Source: Actinacidiphila yanglinensis (GTDB lineage Bacteria > Actinomycetota > Actinomycetes > Streptomycetales > Streptomycetaceae). From it: 64,000 nt of DNA. Below, one piece after another: positions 1-7,588 of the stretch. The notes beneath the pieces were generated by a model that was not told the DNA's origin, made no database searches, and worked only from the letters and a program-made list of their open reading frames with translations. How positions within the stretch are numbered: the stretch's first letter is position 1; every line of letters begins with the position of its first letter. The position numbers and the translations under genes are program-made. The stretch lies in the NCBI RefSeq assembly GCF_900107965.1, contig NZ_FNVU01000034.1:1-64000 (forward strand). Reading direction: 5' to 3'.

Positions 1-248
1 ATGTCCTCGCCCTTCTCGGCGGCGATCGCCTTGGCCGGCGACTCACCGTGCAGGACCCGCTTGCCGACCTTCGGGACGGTCCCGCTGTCCTCATCCACGT
101 CCACGAGCTTGTCGGCCGCCTCGGTCAGCCGGCTCCCGGCCTTGCGGGCCGCGTGTTTGGCACGAGCACTGAGGTACTGGCCCACCTCGTGCTTGAGCAG
201 GGCCATCGGGCTGGGCTCGGTTTCCTTCGTCTTCTGGTCGGTCGCCAT
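1..248 (-). CDS. GvpZ-like SRPBCC protein, N-terminal part (cut by window edge)
   Basis: Only the first 82 codons are present. They start at an ATG 6 bp after the stop of the upstream gene, with a GGAGAGG ribosome binding site inside that gene's end. The peptide begins MATDQKTKETEPSPMALLK and contains VGKRVLHGESPAKAI, which lines up with VGSRVLKGESPAKAM in the GvpZ homologue at 24513-25511. Both also share a helical lead-in (EAADKLVDV versus RLTDVAEG). The expected SRPBCC ligand-binding domain lies outside the window. The gene order (GvpY-like then GvpZ-like) matches the main gas vesicle cluster, so this is probably a duplicated or second gvp-type locus. The assignment rests on the N-terminal match alone. 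Confidence 0.6.
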   Translation of the reverse strand, partial: MATDQKTKETEPSPMALLKHEVGQYLSARAKHAARKAGSRLTEAADKLVDVDEDSGTVPKVGKRVLHGESPAKAIAAEKGED

Positions 249-254
249 CGACGA

Positions 255-875
255 TCACCTCTCCCGCCGGGTGCGCGGGGCTGCTTTCTGGGTGGACTGG
301 TTCTTCCTCGCCGTCGTCTTACGGGCCGGAGCGGCCTTCTTCCCCGCTGGCGCCTTGGTCGCGGTCGGCTTCTTGGCCGCGGCCTTGACCGCTTTCTTCG
401 CAGGGCGTTTACCGGAGGCGGCCTTCTTCGCCGTCCTCTTCGGTGCGGCCGGCGCGGAACTGCCCCGAGCTGTGTCCTCGGAGCCTGCTCCCTCGCCAAT
501 GTCGCTGCCCTTGGCCGGCTCAGGCGCCGGTTCCCCCTCGGGCTCCGCAACCTCGTCGCCTGCGTCCGCGTCGTTCAGGCCGAGCGTGCGCTCATGCAGC
601 GCGTCCGTGAGCGCGGTGATACCGCGGTTCGCCACCGAAGCGGCAGCGCCGCGGGCCGCCGTGCCGACGCGACCCCGGGTTCCGCCATGCCCGGTCCGCG
701 AGGAGTCGGGACTCGCCCCGCCCTCACCGTCGCCGTCTCCGGACGCGCCCGGCCGCAACCCCCTGCCGGCCAGCAGGGCGGCGGCGACGAGCGCCATCTG
801 CCCCTTCTTGCCGCGGCCGAGCAGATAGCCACCGGCCACGGCCGCAGCAAGGCCGAGGTTCCTGGGTTCATCCAT
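255..875 (-). CDS. GvpY-like protein with lysine/alanine-rich tail
   Basis: This 206-residue protein resembles the product of 25517-26107. The N-terminus (MDEPRNLGLAAAVAGGYLLG, then GKKGQMALVAAALLAGRGL) carries two short Gly/Ala-rich hydrophobic stretches, and the same GGY(L/V)(L/V)GR motif occurs in the paralogue. A central part with SVANRGITALTDALHERTLG is followed by an acidic linker. The last 75 residues are rich in Lys, Ala and Pro (TAKKAASGKRPAKKAVKAA) and look like a histone H1-type tail. The ATG at 875 is preceded by GAGAGGTGAAGGG; a GTG directly upstream is an alternative start. It is followed by a GvpZ-like gene after 6 bp. The role is unknown. In streptomycetes gvpY lies in gas vesicle clusters, but no gvpA-type gene is visible beside this copy. 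Confidence 0.65.
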   Translation of the reverse strand: MDEPRNLGLAAAVAGGYLLGRGKKGQMALVAAALLAGRGLRPGASGDGDGEGGASPDSSRTGHGGTRGRVGTAARGAAASVANRGITALTDALHERTLGLNDADAGDEVAEPEGEPAPEPAKGSDIGEGAGSEDTARGSSAPAAPKRTAKKAASGKRPAKKAVKAAAKKPTATKAPAGKKAAPARKTTARKNQSTQKAAPRTRRER

Positions 876-878
876 CAC

Positions 879-1386
879 CCTTCACCTCTCGCGGTCGGTG
901 AGCGGTTCGAACGAGGCCGGAGACTGCGAAATCCCGAGGGCCTCGCTCAATCCAGTCGGCCCCGCGGTCGGGGCAGCCTTCTTGCGGCCCTCGGTAGTTC
1001 CAGTCTCATCTGTCCCAGCGGTTTCGCATCCGGGGGACGCTTCCAGCGCCGGGCGAACTACCCGCCGCCATGGATAACAAGGCAGGAAGTTCGATTTGCC
1101 ATGGATTCGCCAAGAATCGTGTCGGCATAGCGGAGGATGCGCCCGCCCCTTCCGATAGGTGCGGCTGCGACCGGCATGTGCGCACGGCAGACACGAACCG
1201 TTCGGTCTCGGTGACCGTGCTGTCCTCGGCCACAATCTGCACGGGGCCCTCGATCAGCCAGCTCATGAGTTGTGGGTCGGGGCGGGTTGGGGACTTGATG
1301 GGCAGGCTGGGGGTGTTCCGATGGGGGCTGACCTGGCCTGAGACTTCCCCGGTTCAGACCATAAGCCGAGGAGCCGCAGGGTCTGG
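879..1386. other. Gene-free interval with one possible coding remnant
   Basis: No convincing intact gene was found in about 500 bp. On the minus strand, roughly 1160-1266, an ATG opens a frame reading MSWLIEGPVQIVAEDSTVTE with strong G/C at third positions for about 34 codons. After that the codon bias collapses, so it may be the surviving start of a decayed gene. I could not assign it to a family. Confidence 0.3.
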
Positions 1387-2076
1387 TCAGGGAAGGCTGC
1401 CGTTTTCGCAGATCCGGCGGGCTACGTCCCGGAGTTTGCTATTGGTCTCCTGCGAGTAGCGGCGCAGAACGTCGAAGGCCTGGTCTTCGGTGAGTTGGTT
1501 GCGGCCCATGAGGATGCCCATTGCTTCGCCGATGACGTGGCGGGTGGCGAGGGCGGATTCCATCTGCGCTTGGGTACGGGCGGCGGAAAAGGCGACCGCG
1601 GCGTGGGAGGCGAGCAGCAGGCCGGCTGTCTCGCTGTCCTGGGTGAAGGCGCGGGGGGTGTGGGAGTAGAGGTTGAGCGCGCCAAGGTCCTCGTCGTCGG
1701 TGAACAGCAGGAAGCCCATCATGCTGCCGACCCCCAGCTGGTGGACCTGGGGGGCGTAGGCGGGCCAGCGGTGCTGTTCGGCGGTGAGGTCGTGGATGCG
1801 GAAGACCCGCTCGCCGTGCTTGCTGCGGGCGGCGTCGAAACACGGCCCTTCGGCCAGCTTCTCCTGGAGCCGGTCGCTGGCGATGGCGACCTGGTCGGTG
1901 GGGGCGAGGGTTTCGACCTTCTTGCCGTGCAGCACGAGGATGGCGGCAGCGTCGCAGCCATCCACCAGTTCGGTGGCCGATGCGGTGATCCGCTCCAACG
2001 TGGTGTCGACGGAGTCCTGTGCCAACAGGTCCCGAGCCATCGACGCCATCTGCTCTCCGAACCGTTCCCAGCCCAC
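1387..2076 (-). CDS. GAF and ANTAR domain regulator
   Basis: This 229-residue cytoplasmic protein has a GAF sensor domain (about residues 20-170, ending NLYSHTPRAFTQDSETAGLL) and a C-terminal ANTAR RNA-binding domain (about 171-224, with HVIGEAMGILMGR and AFDVLRRYSQETNSKLRDVA). ANTAR proteins bind paired hairpins in nascent RNA and act as antiterminators; the GAF domain would gate this in response to a ligand or redox state. The frame opens at a GTG (2074-2076). An internal Met before ASMARDLLAQDS is a possible later start. No ANTAR target hairpins were recognised nearby, so its regulon cannot be read from the window. It stands alone and diverges from the NIPSNAP gene. Confidence 0.85.
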   Translation of the reverse strand: MGWERFGEQMASMARDLLAQDSVDTTLERITASATELVDGCDAAAILVLHGKKVETLAPTDQVAIASDRLQEKLAEGPCFDAARSKHGERVFRIHDLTAEQHRWPAYAPQVHQLGVGSMMGFLLFTDDEDLGALNLYSHTPRAFTQDSETAGLLLASHAAVAFSAARTQAQMESALATRHVIGEAMGILMGRNQLTEDQAFDVLRRYSQETNSKLRDVARRICENGSLP

Positions 2077-2261
2077 GTCGATCTCCCATTTTCATCCCGT
2101 CCTGGCCCACGCCTACCCAGACTTTCCCGAGACCTTCTCGTAAGGACCATGCAGAGGGACGCGGGCGAGGGCGAACTCCACGCTCGCCTCAGGGGGGCGG
2201 CTTGGCGGCCTGAGAGGTAGGCGGCATTCGAGCCCGAACCCGTATGCAGCATCATGTCGGC

Positions 2262-2573
2262 ATGATCACCATTCATCTGAAGTACGAGATCGACGCCGAC
2301 AAGCTTGAGGATTTCGAGGAATACGGCCGCCGCTGGGTCGGGCTCGTCAACCGGTTCGGCGGGACGCACCACGGTTACTTCCTGCCGAGTGAAGGCGACA
2401 GCGATATCGCCTACGCCCTCTTCTCCTTTCCCAGTCTCGCCGCGTACGAGCAGTACCGCACGGACATCGTGACCGACCCGGAGTGCCAGGATGCCTTCGA
2501 ACTGGCTCGTCACACCCGCTGCATCAAGCGGTACGAGCGCCGCTTCCTGCGGCCGCTCGACGTCAGGTCCTGA
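2262..2573 (+). CDS. NIPSNAP family protein
   Basis: This is a 103-residue protein of the NIPSNAP/dimeric alpha-beta barrel type: MITIHLKYEIDADKLEDFEE, a central GTHHGYFLP strand, ALFSFPSLAAYEQYR and a C-terminal RYERRFLRPLD. Family members are small ferredoxin-like-fold proteins that dimerise; bacterial members have no firmly established reaction. The ATG at 2262 fits the family's usual start (M-I-T-I); an upstream in-frame ATG at 2244 would add six residues. A short inverted repeat (CAGGTC-CT-GACCTG, 2564-2577) overlaps the stop codon and could act as a weak terminator. It is not obviously part of an operon. Confidence 0.8.
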   Translation: MITIHLKYEIDADKLEDFEEYGRRWVGLVNRFGGTHHGYFLPSEGDSDIAYALFSFPSLAAYEQYRTDIVTDPECQDAFELARHTRCIKRYERRFLRPLDVRS

Positions 2574-2913
2574 CCTGGAGGACGTCTTGGCCGATGCCGA
2601 GGGCGAGGGCGTCGAACCAGGCGCCGCCAGTCCTCTGCCGGATCTGCGTCGAGCACACCAATGAGTTGACCGCACGGCGAGACCCCTACGCCGAAACCCA
2701 CCTCGCGATCGCCCGTCTTGTCTCCGACCGATTCGCCCAGCGCGCCACCCGCCGACACACGAGCACCGAACTCGTTCCTTGTCCGCGACACCGCCCGCAG
2801 ATCACCCGCCCGCCGAACCGCCAGATCAGCCCACCCGGATCTCCAGTTCCCCCAAGGCCGTCAGCGGCCGGCTCGGACGAGTCGCCCAACGCCGTCCGCC
2901 CTGCCAACCAACG
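2574..2913. other. Gene-free interval left of the IS5-type element
   Basis: About 340 bp between the NIPSNAP stop and the left terminal repeat of the IS5-type element. Short open frames exist on both strands but none shows a recognisable domain or ribosome binding site. I see no gene here. Confidence 0.3.
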
Positions 2914-2930
2914 TAAGGGCTGTCCCGTAA
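2914..2930 (+). repeat. Left terminal inverted repeat of IS5-type element
   Basis: TAAGGGCTGTCCCGTAA. It is the reverse complement of the right end at 4561-4577 except for one base. Confidence 0.7.
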
Positions 2931-2980
2931 ATGATCTCTGAGTCGCCTTGAGCAGGGGACGACGCCGTCTGAGCGGTGGA

Positions 2981-3475
2981 TCATCCGGCAAGGGCGAGGT
3001 TGTGCATCGGCACGATGTCGAGCACGGCGTCATGGACGCCGTCGTCTTTGAGGTGGCAGTCGCGGAGGATCTTCAGTTCTTCATGCGGGCGAAGAGTGCT
3101 CGACACGGGCGCGGACCTGTTGTGGGACTTGTTGTGGGCTTGCTTCCAGTCGGGTAGTTCCTCGCCGGGACGGCGGCGGTGAGGCATCACGCGACTGGTG
3201 CCCGGATAGCCGCCATCGGCGATCGTCGTGGTCGTGCCGACGGCGGCCTTCGCGCCGGACTCCTCCCAGGCCATGCAGTCGTTGCGCTTGCCGGGCAGAG
3301 GTCTGCCGACTACCACGACGAGTCGGTTGTCGGCATCGATTGACGACCTGGTGGTTGGTGGACTAGCGGTAGTTCTTGGACTGCTCGGCGACCTGGTGGT
3401 CACAGGTGGGCACCAGGGTGCCGTCCACTATCAGCACGGTGTCCTTCGCGAACCGCAGGCCGCCGCCTGGTCTTC
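2981..3475 (-). pseudogene. IS5-family transposase, truncated and frame-broken
   Basis: The minus strand encodes recognisable parts of a DDE transposase: DTVLIVDGTLVPTCDHQVAE with QSKNYR, then an in-frame TAG where Tyr is expected. A one-base shift follows, and the rest reads DADNRLVVVVGRPLPGKRND, IADGGYPGTSRVMPHRR, LPDWKQAHNKSHNRS and a C-terminal HNLALAG. The N-terminal third, including the helix-turn-helix region, is absent. One nonsense change, one frameshift and the 5' truncation make it non-functional. Confidence 0.85.
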
Positions 3476-3589
3476 GTTCCGCGAGACCCGATGGCCACGG
3501 AGACCGTCCCACTCGGCGCCTCCCGTCCACCGGTGGCTTTATCCGGCCGTATCCTCGATCGGCGGGACTTCGCGGCTAGAGTGCACGCC

Positions 3590-3854
3590 ATGGCAGCTCC
3601 CGCTCGACAGCGACTGCGGCGAAGGCACCTTGCTGCCGGTCTGTTGCTGGCCTCTGCCGTCACCCTGCGAAGTACGCGCCATGGACCAGCGGTTCGAGGG
3701 CGACCACTACGTCACCCCCGCAGGTGCCCAGGTCGGCCTGAGCGTGCACGGTGACGCCTGCGTCACCGCCTTCGTGCAGAAGGCCGACTACGACGTCCAG
3801 GTCAACGGCCCGTATCCGGAGTCGGGCTGCTTCGCGCCGCCCTTCGCCCACTGA
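3590..3854 (+). pseudogene. Degraded small secreted protein
   Basis: An ATG at 3590 starts a typical signal sequence (MAAPARQRLRRRHLAAGLLL then ASAVTL). The frame then diverges into arginine-rich nonsense. From about 3668 a different frame gives a plausible mature part, MDQRFEGDHYVTPAGAQVGL to ESGCFAPPFAH, ending at 3854. The two halves would join with a single-base correction near 3665. Alternatively only the 57-residue frame from the ATG at 3681 is used. The family is not recognised. It lies between the broken transposase and the lipoprotein gene inside the IS ends. Confidence 0.4.
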
Positions 3855-3870
3855 GAGGTCTTACACCCCC

Positions 3871-4449
3871 ATGACCGATGTAACGGCCACCGGCCGGCGA
3901 CCTGGCCGCATCAGGCCCACTTTCCGCAGACGCACAGCCGTGGCCGCGGGGCTGGCGGTCGCCCTCGCGCTGCTCGCGGGCTGCTCGTCCGGCACCGGCA
4001 AGGACCGCAACGACGCGGCACCGGTGCGCACGACCTCCCCCGCGGTCGTGACCCCTGACAGCACCACGTCCACGTCCTCCCCCGGCCCGACCGGGACGAC
4101 ATCGGTCTTCCCGACCACCGAATCCGCGCCGGGGGCTGCCGTCCCGCAGGTCCGGGACGCCTTCGCGGTCCTCCAGGCCACCTACAACGACGGTTGCACG
4201 GCGCCGGGGAACTGCACGTACTTCCTCAACCGCCTCCTCACGAACCTCGACGACCTCGACCGCTCCATGGCGGCCAGCCCGAAGGGCAGCGGGCACTTCG
4301 CGCAGCCCCGGGCGTGGATCCGGCAGATGCAGCACGCGCTCGGCTCGGACGTGTCCGACGTCAACCTCAAGCGCCACCAGGCCCAACTGGTCCGCACCCG
4401 CGACGAGATCAACACCTGGATGCAGTCCCACCCCAGCGACTACCGCTGA
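3871..4449 (+). CDS. Secreted lipoprotein of unknown function
   Basis: This 192-residue protein has a basic n-region (RRPGRIRPTFRRR), a hydrophobic core and a lipobox LLAGC with the acylated Cys at residue 38. It is followed by a Thr/Ser/Pro linker (about 45-90) and a helical C-terminal domain (RDAFAVLQATYNDGCTAPGN and IRQMQHALGSDVSDVNLKRH). It should be exported and anchored to the outer face of the membrane. Two cysteines (CTAPGNC) could form a disulfide. The family is not recognised. The gene starts 16 bp after the degraded secreted-protein frame and sits between the terminal repeats of the IS5-type element, so it may have travelled as a passenger. Confidence 0.7.
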   Translation: MTDVTATGRRPGRIRPTFRRRTAVAAGLAVALALLAGCSSGTGKDRNDAAPVRTTSPAVVTPDSTTSTSSPGPTGTTSVFPTTESAPGAAVPQVRDAFAVLQATYNDGCTAPGNCTYFLNRLLTNLDDLDRSMAASPKGSGHFAQPRAWIRQMQHALGSDVSDVNLKRHQAQLVRTRDEINTWMQSHPSDYR

Positions 4450-4560
4450 CCTCGCGGGACGGCCGTGCGGGGCGGAATGGGGTCCGCCCTGCCTCCGGCT
4501 CCCAAACCGCCCTCCAGCCGCGACGAGCAGAACGTGGAAGCAGTCAACTGCGGCCTGGAG

Positions 4561-4577
4561 TTACGGGACAACCCTTA
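4561..4577 (-). repeat. Right terminal inverted repeat, overlapping a stop codon
   Basis: TTACGGGACAACCCTTA on the plus strand. Its last three bases are the TAA stop of the minus-strand gene at 4575-5675, so the element end sits exactly at that gene's 3' end. Confidence 0.7.
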
Positions 4578-5675
4578 GCAAGGCTCCGGTGCGATGAGGC
4601 CCAGGAGCTCCTCGGTGCCGCCCTTGACGAGGGCGGCACGCTGTCTCTCGGCGCCTGTTCCCTCGTTGACCAGCCGTTGTACGCCGGCGGTCACCCGGTC
4701 GAGGTCACCGAGTTCCTTCAGCGCGGGGGTGATCCGTTCCACCAGCGCCCAGACCACGTCCGCCGCCGGTGCCGGTGTGGCGGTACGGGGCTCGACGAGG
4801 TCGGCGGTCAGCCCCCTGCGCGCGGCGTGCCATCCGGCGGCTTCCAGAACGCTGGCCGGCGGGTCCAGGGCACGGGCGCCGCGGCGGCCCTCGCGCAGTG
4901 CGGTCACCACGAGTCCCCGGGCGATTCCGGCGATCGTGACGGCGCTGCCGACGTCCACCTGCACGTCGGGCGCGCGAACTTCCAAGGTGGGGTAGTCGTC
5001 GGACAGCCGGGCGTGCCAGTAGAGCTGGTGGCGGTCGGCGACCACCCCGGTGGCCAGCAGCGCGGCGACCCGCTCTTCGTAGTGCGAAGCGCCGGAGAAG
5101 AACGGCGGCGGGCCGCTGACCGGCCACCGGCCGAAGACGACGGTGCGCCAGCTCGCGAATCCGGTGTCACGGCCCTCCCAGAAGGGGGAGTTGGCACCCA
5201 ACGCGACCAGGACGGGCAACCACGGCCGCAACCGGCCCAGCGCCGCGGCACCGGCCTCGCGATCCGGTACGGCCACGTGGATGTGCATGCCGCAGATGAG
5301 CTGCTCGTCGACCAGCCTGGCCACGTCGGCATGGATCTCGTGGTACCGGCGCTCGCCGGTCACCGGCACCGACACCTGACCGGACACCGGGGCACCACCG
5401 GTCGACGCGAGCCGGCAGTCCGCCGCGCGTGCCGCGCCCGCCACGGTCTGCCGGTATCGGGTGAGGTGCGAGCTCACCTCGTCGAGGTCGGAGCAGATCG
5501 GAGTGGCGATCTCGATCTGAGCCTGGAGCAGCTCGCTGTCAACCTCTTCTCGCTCCAGGCCGGGCTGCTGGTCAGCCGCTTCCCGCACCTGGCCGACGCG
5601 CGGCACCGGTATTCCTGTCTGCCGGTCGAGCAGCAGGAACTCCTCCTCGACGCCGAGCGTCACATCTGCCGTCAT
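4575..5675 (-). CDS. Carboxylate-amine ligase, YbdK / glutamate-cysteine ligase 2 type
   Basis: This 366-residue protein opens MTADVTLGVEEEFLLLDR, the family's characteristic GVEEEF start, followed by ELLQAQIEIATP, GMHIHVAVPD (ATP/metal site), LVALGANSPFWEGRDTGFAS and YWHARLSDDYPTLEVRAPD. These ATP-dependent enzymes join the gamma-carboxylate of an acid such as glutamate to an amine, and weak glutamate-cysteine ligase activity is known for some. Actinomycetes make mycothiol rather than glutathione, so the substrate here is open. The start was set at the ATG before TADVTLG; a GTG six codons upstream is possible. The stop codon is supplied by the terminal repeat of the adjoining IS5-type element, so the last residues may have been altered by insertion. 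Confidence 0.9.
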   Translation of the reverse strand: MTADVTLGVEEEFLLLDRQTGIPVPRVGQVREAADQQPGLEREEVDSELLQAQIEIATPICSDLDEVSSHLTRYRQTVAGAARAADCRLASTGGAPVSGQVSVPVTGERRYHEIHADVARLVDEQLICGMHIHVAVPDREAGAAALGRLRPWLPVLVALGANSPFWEGRDTGFASWRTVVFGRWPVSGPPPFFSGASHYEERVAALLATGVVADRHQLYWHARLSDDYPTLEVRAPDVQVDVGSAVTIAGIARGLVVTALREGRRGARALDPPASVLEAAGWHAARRGLTADLVEPRTATPAPAADVVWALVERITPALKELGDLDRVTAGVQRLVNEGTGAERQRAALVKGGTEELLGLIAPEPC

Positions 5676-5887
5676 GGAAAGCGGGTACCCCACATCACCT
5701 CCCCCACGACGGGGGAAGTGCCATGCGCCTCACTCTGTTCGCGCGCTGCTCCGAAGGTTCCCGCCCGCTTACGGGCGCCGCGACTTCCCCGTCCAGGCCG
5801 CTCCGACCGCAGGAGCTGCCTTCCTCCTCAGCTGTCATGCAACCCGGCAACCAGGCCCCGAGGAGAGCGTGTTGCCGCCGTGCGTGC

Positions 5888-6865
5888 TCAGAGCGCGCGG
5901 CGGTCGCGGGGTTCGACGTAGGGCTCCTGCCCGGGGGGATGGCCGCCTTCGACGGCCCGCGCGCGTTCGGTCTCCGCGTTGAATTCCAGGCCCACGAGGA
6001 GGGCGATGTTCGAGACCCACAGCCAGACGAGGAAGATGATGATCCCGGCGAAGGTGCCGTACGTCTTGTTGTAGCTGCTGAAGTGGGCCACATAGACCGC
6101 GAAGGCCGCCGAGGCGACGAGCCAGATCGCGACGCTCAGCAAACTGCCCCGCGTGACCCACCTGAAGCCGTGCCGGACGTTGGGCGCCGCCCAGTGCAGT
6201 ACGGCGACCACGAGCGCGAACAGCACGAGCATCACCGGCCACTTCGCGAAGTTCCAGACGGTGACCGCGGTGTCGCCGAGACCCAGCACGTTCCCGGTCC
6301 TGCGGGCCAGCTTTCCGGTGAACACGATGCCCACCGAGATGGCCGCCAGCATGACGACGATGAACACCGTGATGGCGAAGCGCGTCGGGAGCGCCTTCCA
6401 GGCCGGGCGGCCCTCACCGACGGAGTAGACGGCATTGCCCGCCCGCATGAAGGCCGCCACGTAACCCGACGCGGACCACAGGGCGACGACGATGCCGACG
6501 ATCAGGGCGAGAACGGCTGAGCCCTGGTTGCCCTGTACCTGGTTCACGATGCTCGTCAGGACAGTGCGCACCGGCCCGGGAGCGAGGGTGGCAATGTTGT
6601 GCTTCAGCGACCTGACAGCGGAAGGGCCCAGAAAGCCCACGATGGACACCAGCGCCAGCAGTGCGGGGAAGACCGCGAGGACCGCGTAGTACGTGAGGGC
6701 CGCGGCCAGGTCGGCCAGATTGTCGGCCTTGTACTCCTTGAGGGTGCGCTTGAGAATGCCGCGCACGGAGCCCTTGGGGAGATCCGACGGCTTCTCGGGT
6801 GCCACACCCGCCTCGTGTGCGCCTCCAGGAGCGTCGCCACCCCGCTCCGGGCCGTTGTCCGCCAT
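5888..6865 (-). CDS. YihY/BrkB family inner membrane protein
   Basis: This 325-residue integral membrane protein has the BrkB signatures LADLAAALTYYAVLAVFPAL near residue 55, then SGYVAAFMRAGNAVYSV, RFAITVFIVVMLAAISVGI and a last segment YGTFAGIIIFLVWLWVSNIA. About six membrane helices are evident, with a charged N-terminal 45 residues and a short polar C-tail. The old RNase BN label for this family is not supported, and the real transport or envelope function is unsettled. The ATG at 6865 starts MADNGPERGG. A possible SigB-type promoter (GCCT-N14-GGGTAT) lies about 125 bp upstream at 6990-7013. It is monocistronic as far as can be seen. Confidence 0.88.
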   Translation of the reverse strand: MADNGPERGGDAPGGAHEAGVAPEKPSDLPKGSVRGILKRTLKEYKADNLADLAAALTYYAVLAVFPALLALVSIVGFLGPSAVRSLKHNIATLAPGPVRTVLTSIVNQVQGNQGSAVLALIVGIVVALWSASGYVAAFMRAGNAVYSVGEGRPAWKALPTRFAITVFIVVMLAAISVGIVFTGKLARRTGNVLGLGDTAVTVWNFAKWPVMLVLFALVVAVLHWAAPNVRHGFRWVTRGSLLSVAIWLVASAAFAVYVAHFSSYNKTYGTFAGIIIFLVWLWVSNIALLVGLEFNAETERARAVEGGHPPGQEPYVEPRDRRAL

Positions 6866-6989
6866 CGTGCACACCCTCCTGTCAGAGCCGTTCACCGAGG
6901 CGCCGCGGATCTCCCCCTCGTCCGCGGGCCACCTGTACGCGTGACCGGTCACACCGGCAGGAAACGGTTCGGATCGAGCTTTCACCCGG

Positions 6990-7013
6990 ATACCCGCGTT
7001 CGCCGGATGAGGC
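6990..7013 (-). promoter_or_regulatory. Possible SigB-type promoter upstream of the BrkB gene
   Basis: On the minus strand, GCCT, a 14-bp spacer and GGGTAT match the actinomycete general-stress pattern GNNT-N14-16-GGGTAY. It points toward the gene starting at 6865. The -35 match is weak. Confidence 0.3.
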
Positions 7014-7145
7014 AGGGGGACGATCTGCTGCGCTGTTCGACCAGCCTCACCGTCCCCGCGATCGGTATGTCGCACTCGCACGTATGGGCCCCCTGACGAG
7101 GTCCTGCCGGGGCCGGGCACCCCGTAGTGCTGGACCCACAGGCGG

Positions 7146-7298
7146 TCAGCGGCCCACAGCGTTGCGCAACTGCTCCTTGTTCATGGACGAGCGTCCCTCG
7201 ACGTCCTTCTTCTTCGCCTCTTCGTAGACTCGCTGCTGCGCGCTTTCTTTGATGTGTTCGTACTGGCGTTCCCGCTTGCGGTTCGATCCTGCGGGCAT
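7146..7298 (-). CDS. Short Rho_N-like 'plasmid stabilization' protein, internally shortened form
   Basis: This 50-residue protein reads MPAGSNRKRERQYEHIKESA, then QQRVYEEAKKKDVEGRSSMN and KEQLRNAVGR. Its first half matches the start of the 107-residue protein at 20490-20813 (RGSSAKRERQYEAIKDSAKD). Its second half matches that protein's end, a SAP/Rho_N-like helical motif (LYNEARQRNIKGRSSM). The roughly 57 residues between the two blocks are missing. Streptomyces homologues are often labelled plasmid stabilization proteins without functional proof. The Rho_N-like motif suggests nucleic-acid binding. It lies alone, with 290 bp to the next gene. Confidence 0.7.
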   Translation of the reverse strand: MPAGSNRKRERQYEHIKESAQQRVYEEAKKKDVEGRSSMNKEQLRNAVGR

Positions 7299-7588
7299 GA
7301 CGGCGCTCCTTCGTTCGGTGCGTGCGGACGGCTGCTGCGCGTTCCGCAGAGACCGCCGCCTGCCCTTCCTCACCCATCCCACACCCGACATCAGGTCCAC
7401 GCGACCGTTGCAGTCGAGGGTGCAGATCTCTCCTCCGCTGACTGCTCGACGACCGGCGATGGTCTTCTGACCGCTTCCGTCGCCGGTCGACCGAGGGGAG
7501 TGCATGGTCACTGCCGGGGCGGGCAAAGGTGAGGTCGACGCTGCATCGGCCGCAAGGCGCGTGCGCCCGCAGGGGGACGGAGGCCAGG

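Larger units (their letters stand above)
2914..4577. mobile_element. Decayed IS5-type element with passenger genes
   Basis: The segment is bounded by 17-bp terminal inverted repeats that match at 16 positions (2914-2930 and 4561-4577), each ending in TA, which could be a TA target duplication. Inside, next to the left end, lies a broken IS5-family transposase read on the minus strand. Instead of the transposase N-terminal half, the right two-thirds carries a degraded secreted-protein gene and an intact-looking lipoprotein gene on the plus strand. The total of 1,664 bp is longer than a simple IS of this family. It is either a transposon that gained passengers or an IS damaged by a later insertion and deletion. 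Confidence 0.6.

Noticed and set aside
1006-1266. 86-codon minus-strand frame MSWLIEGPVQIV...
   Set aside because: Only the first ~34 codons look coding; the rest has lost bias, so it is not called as a gene.
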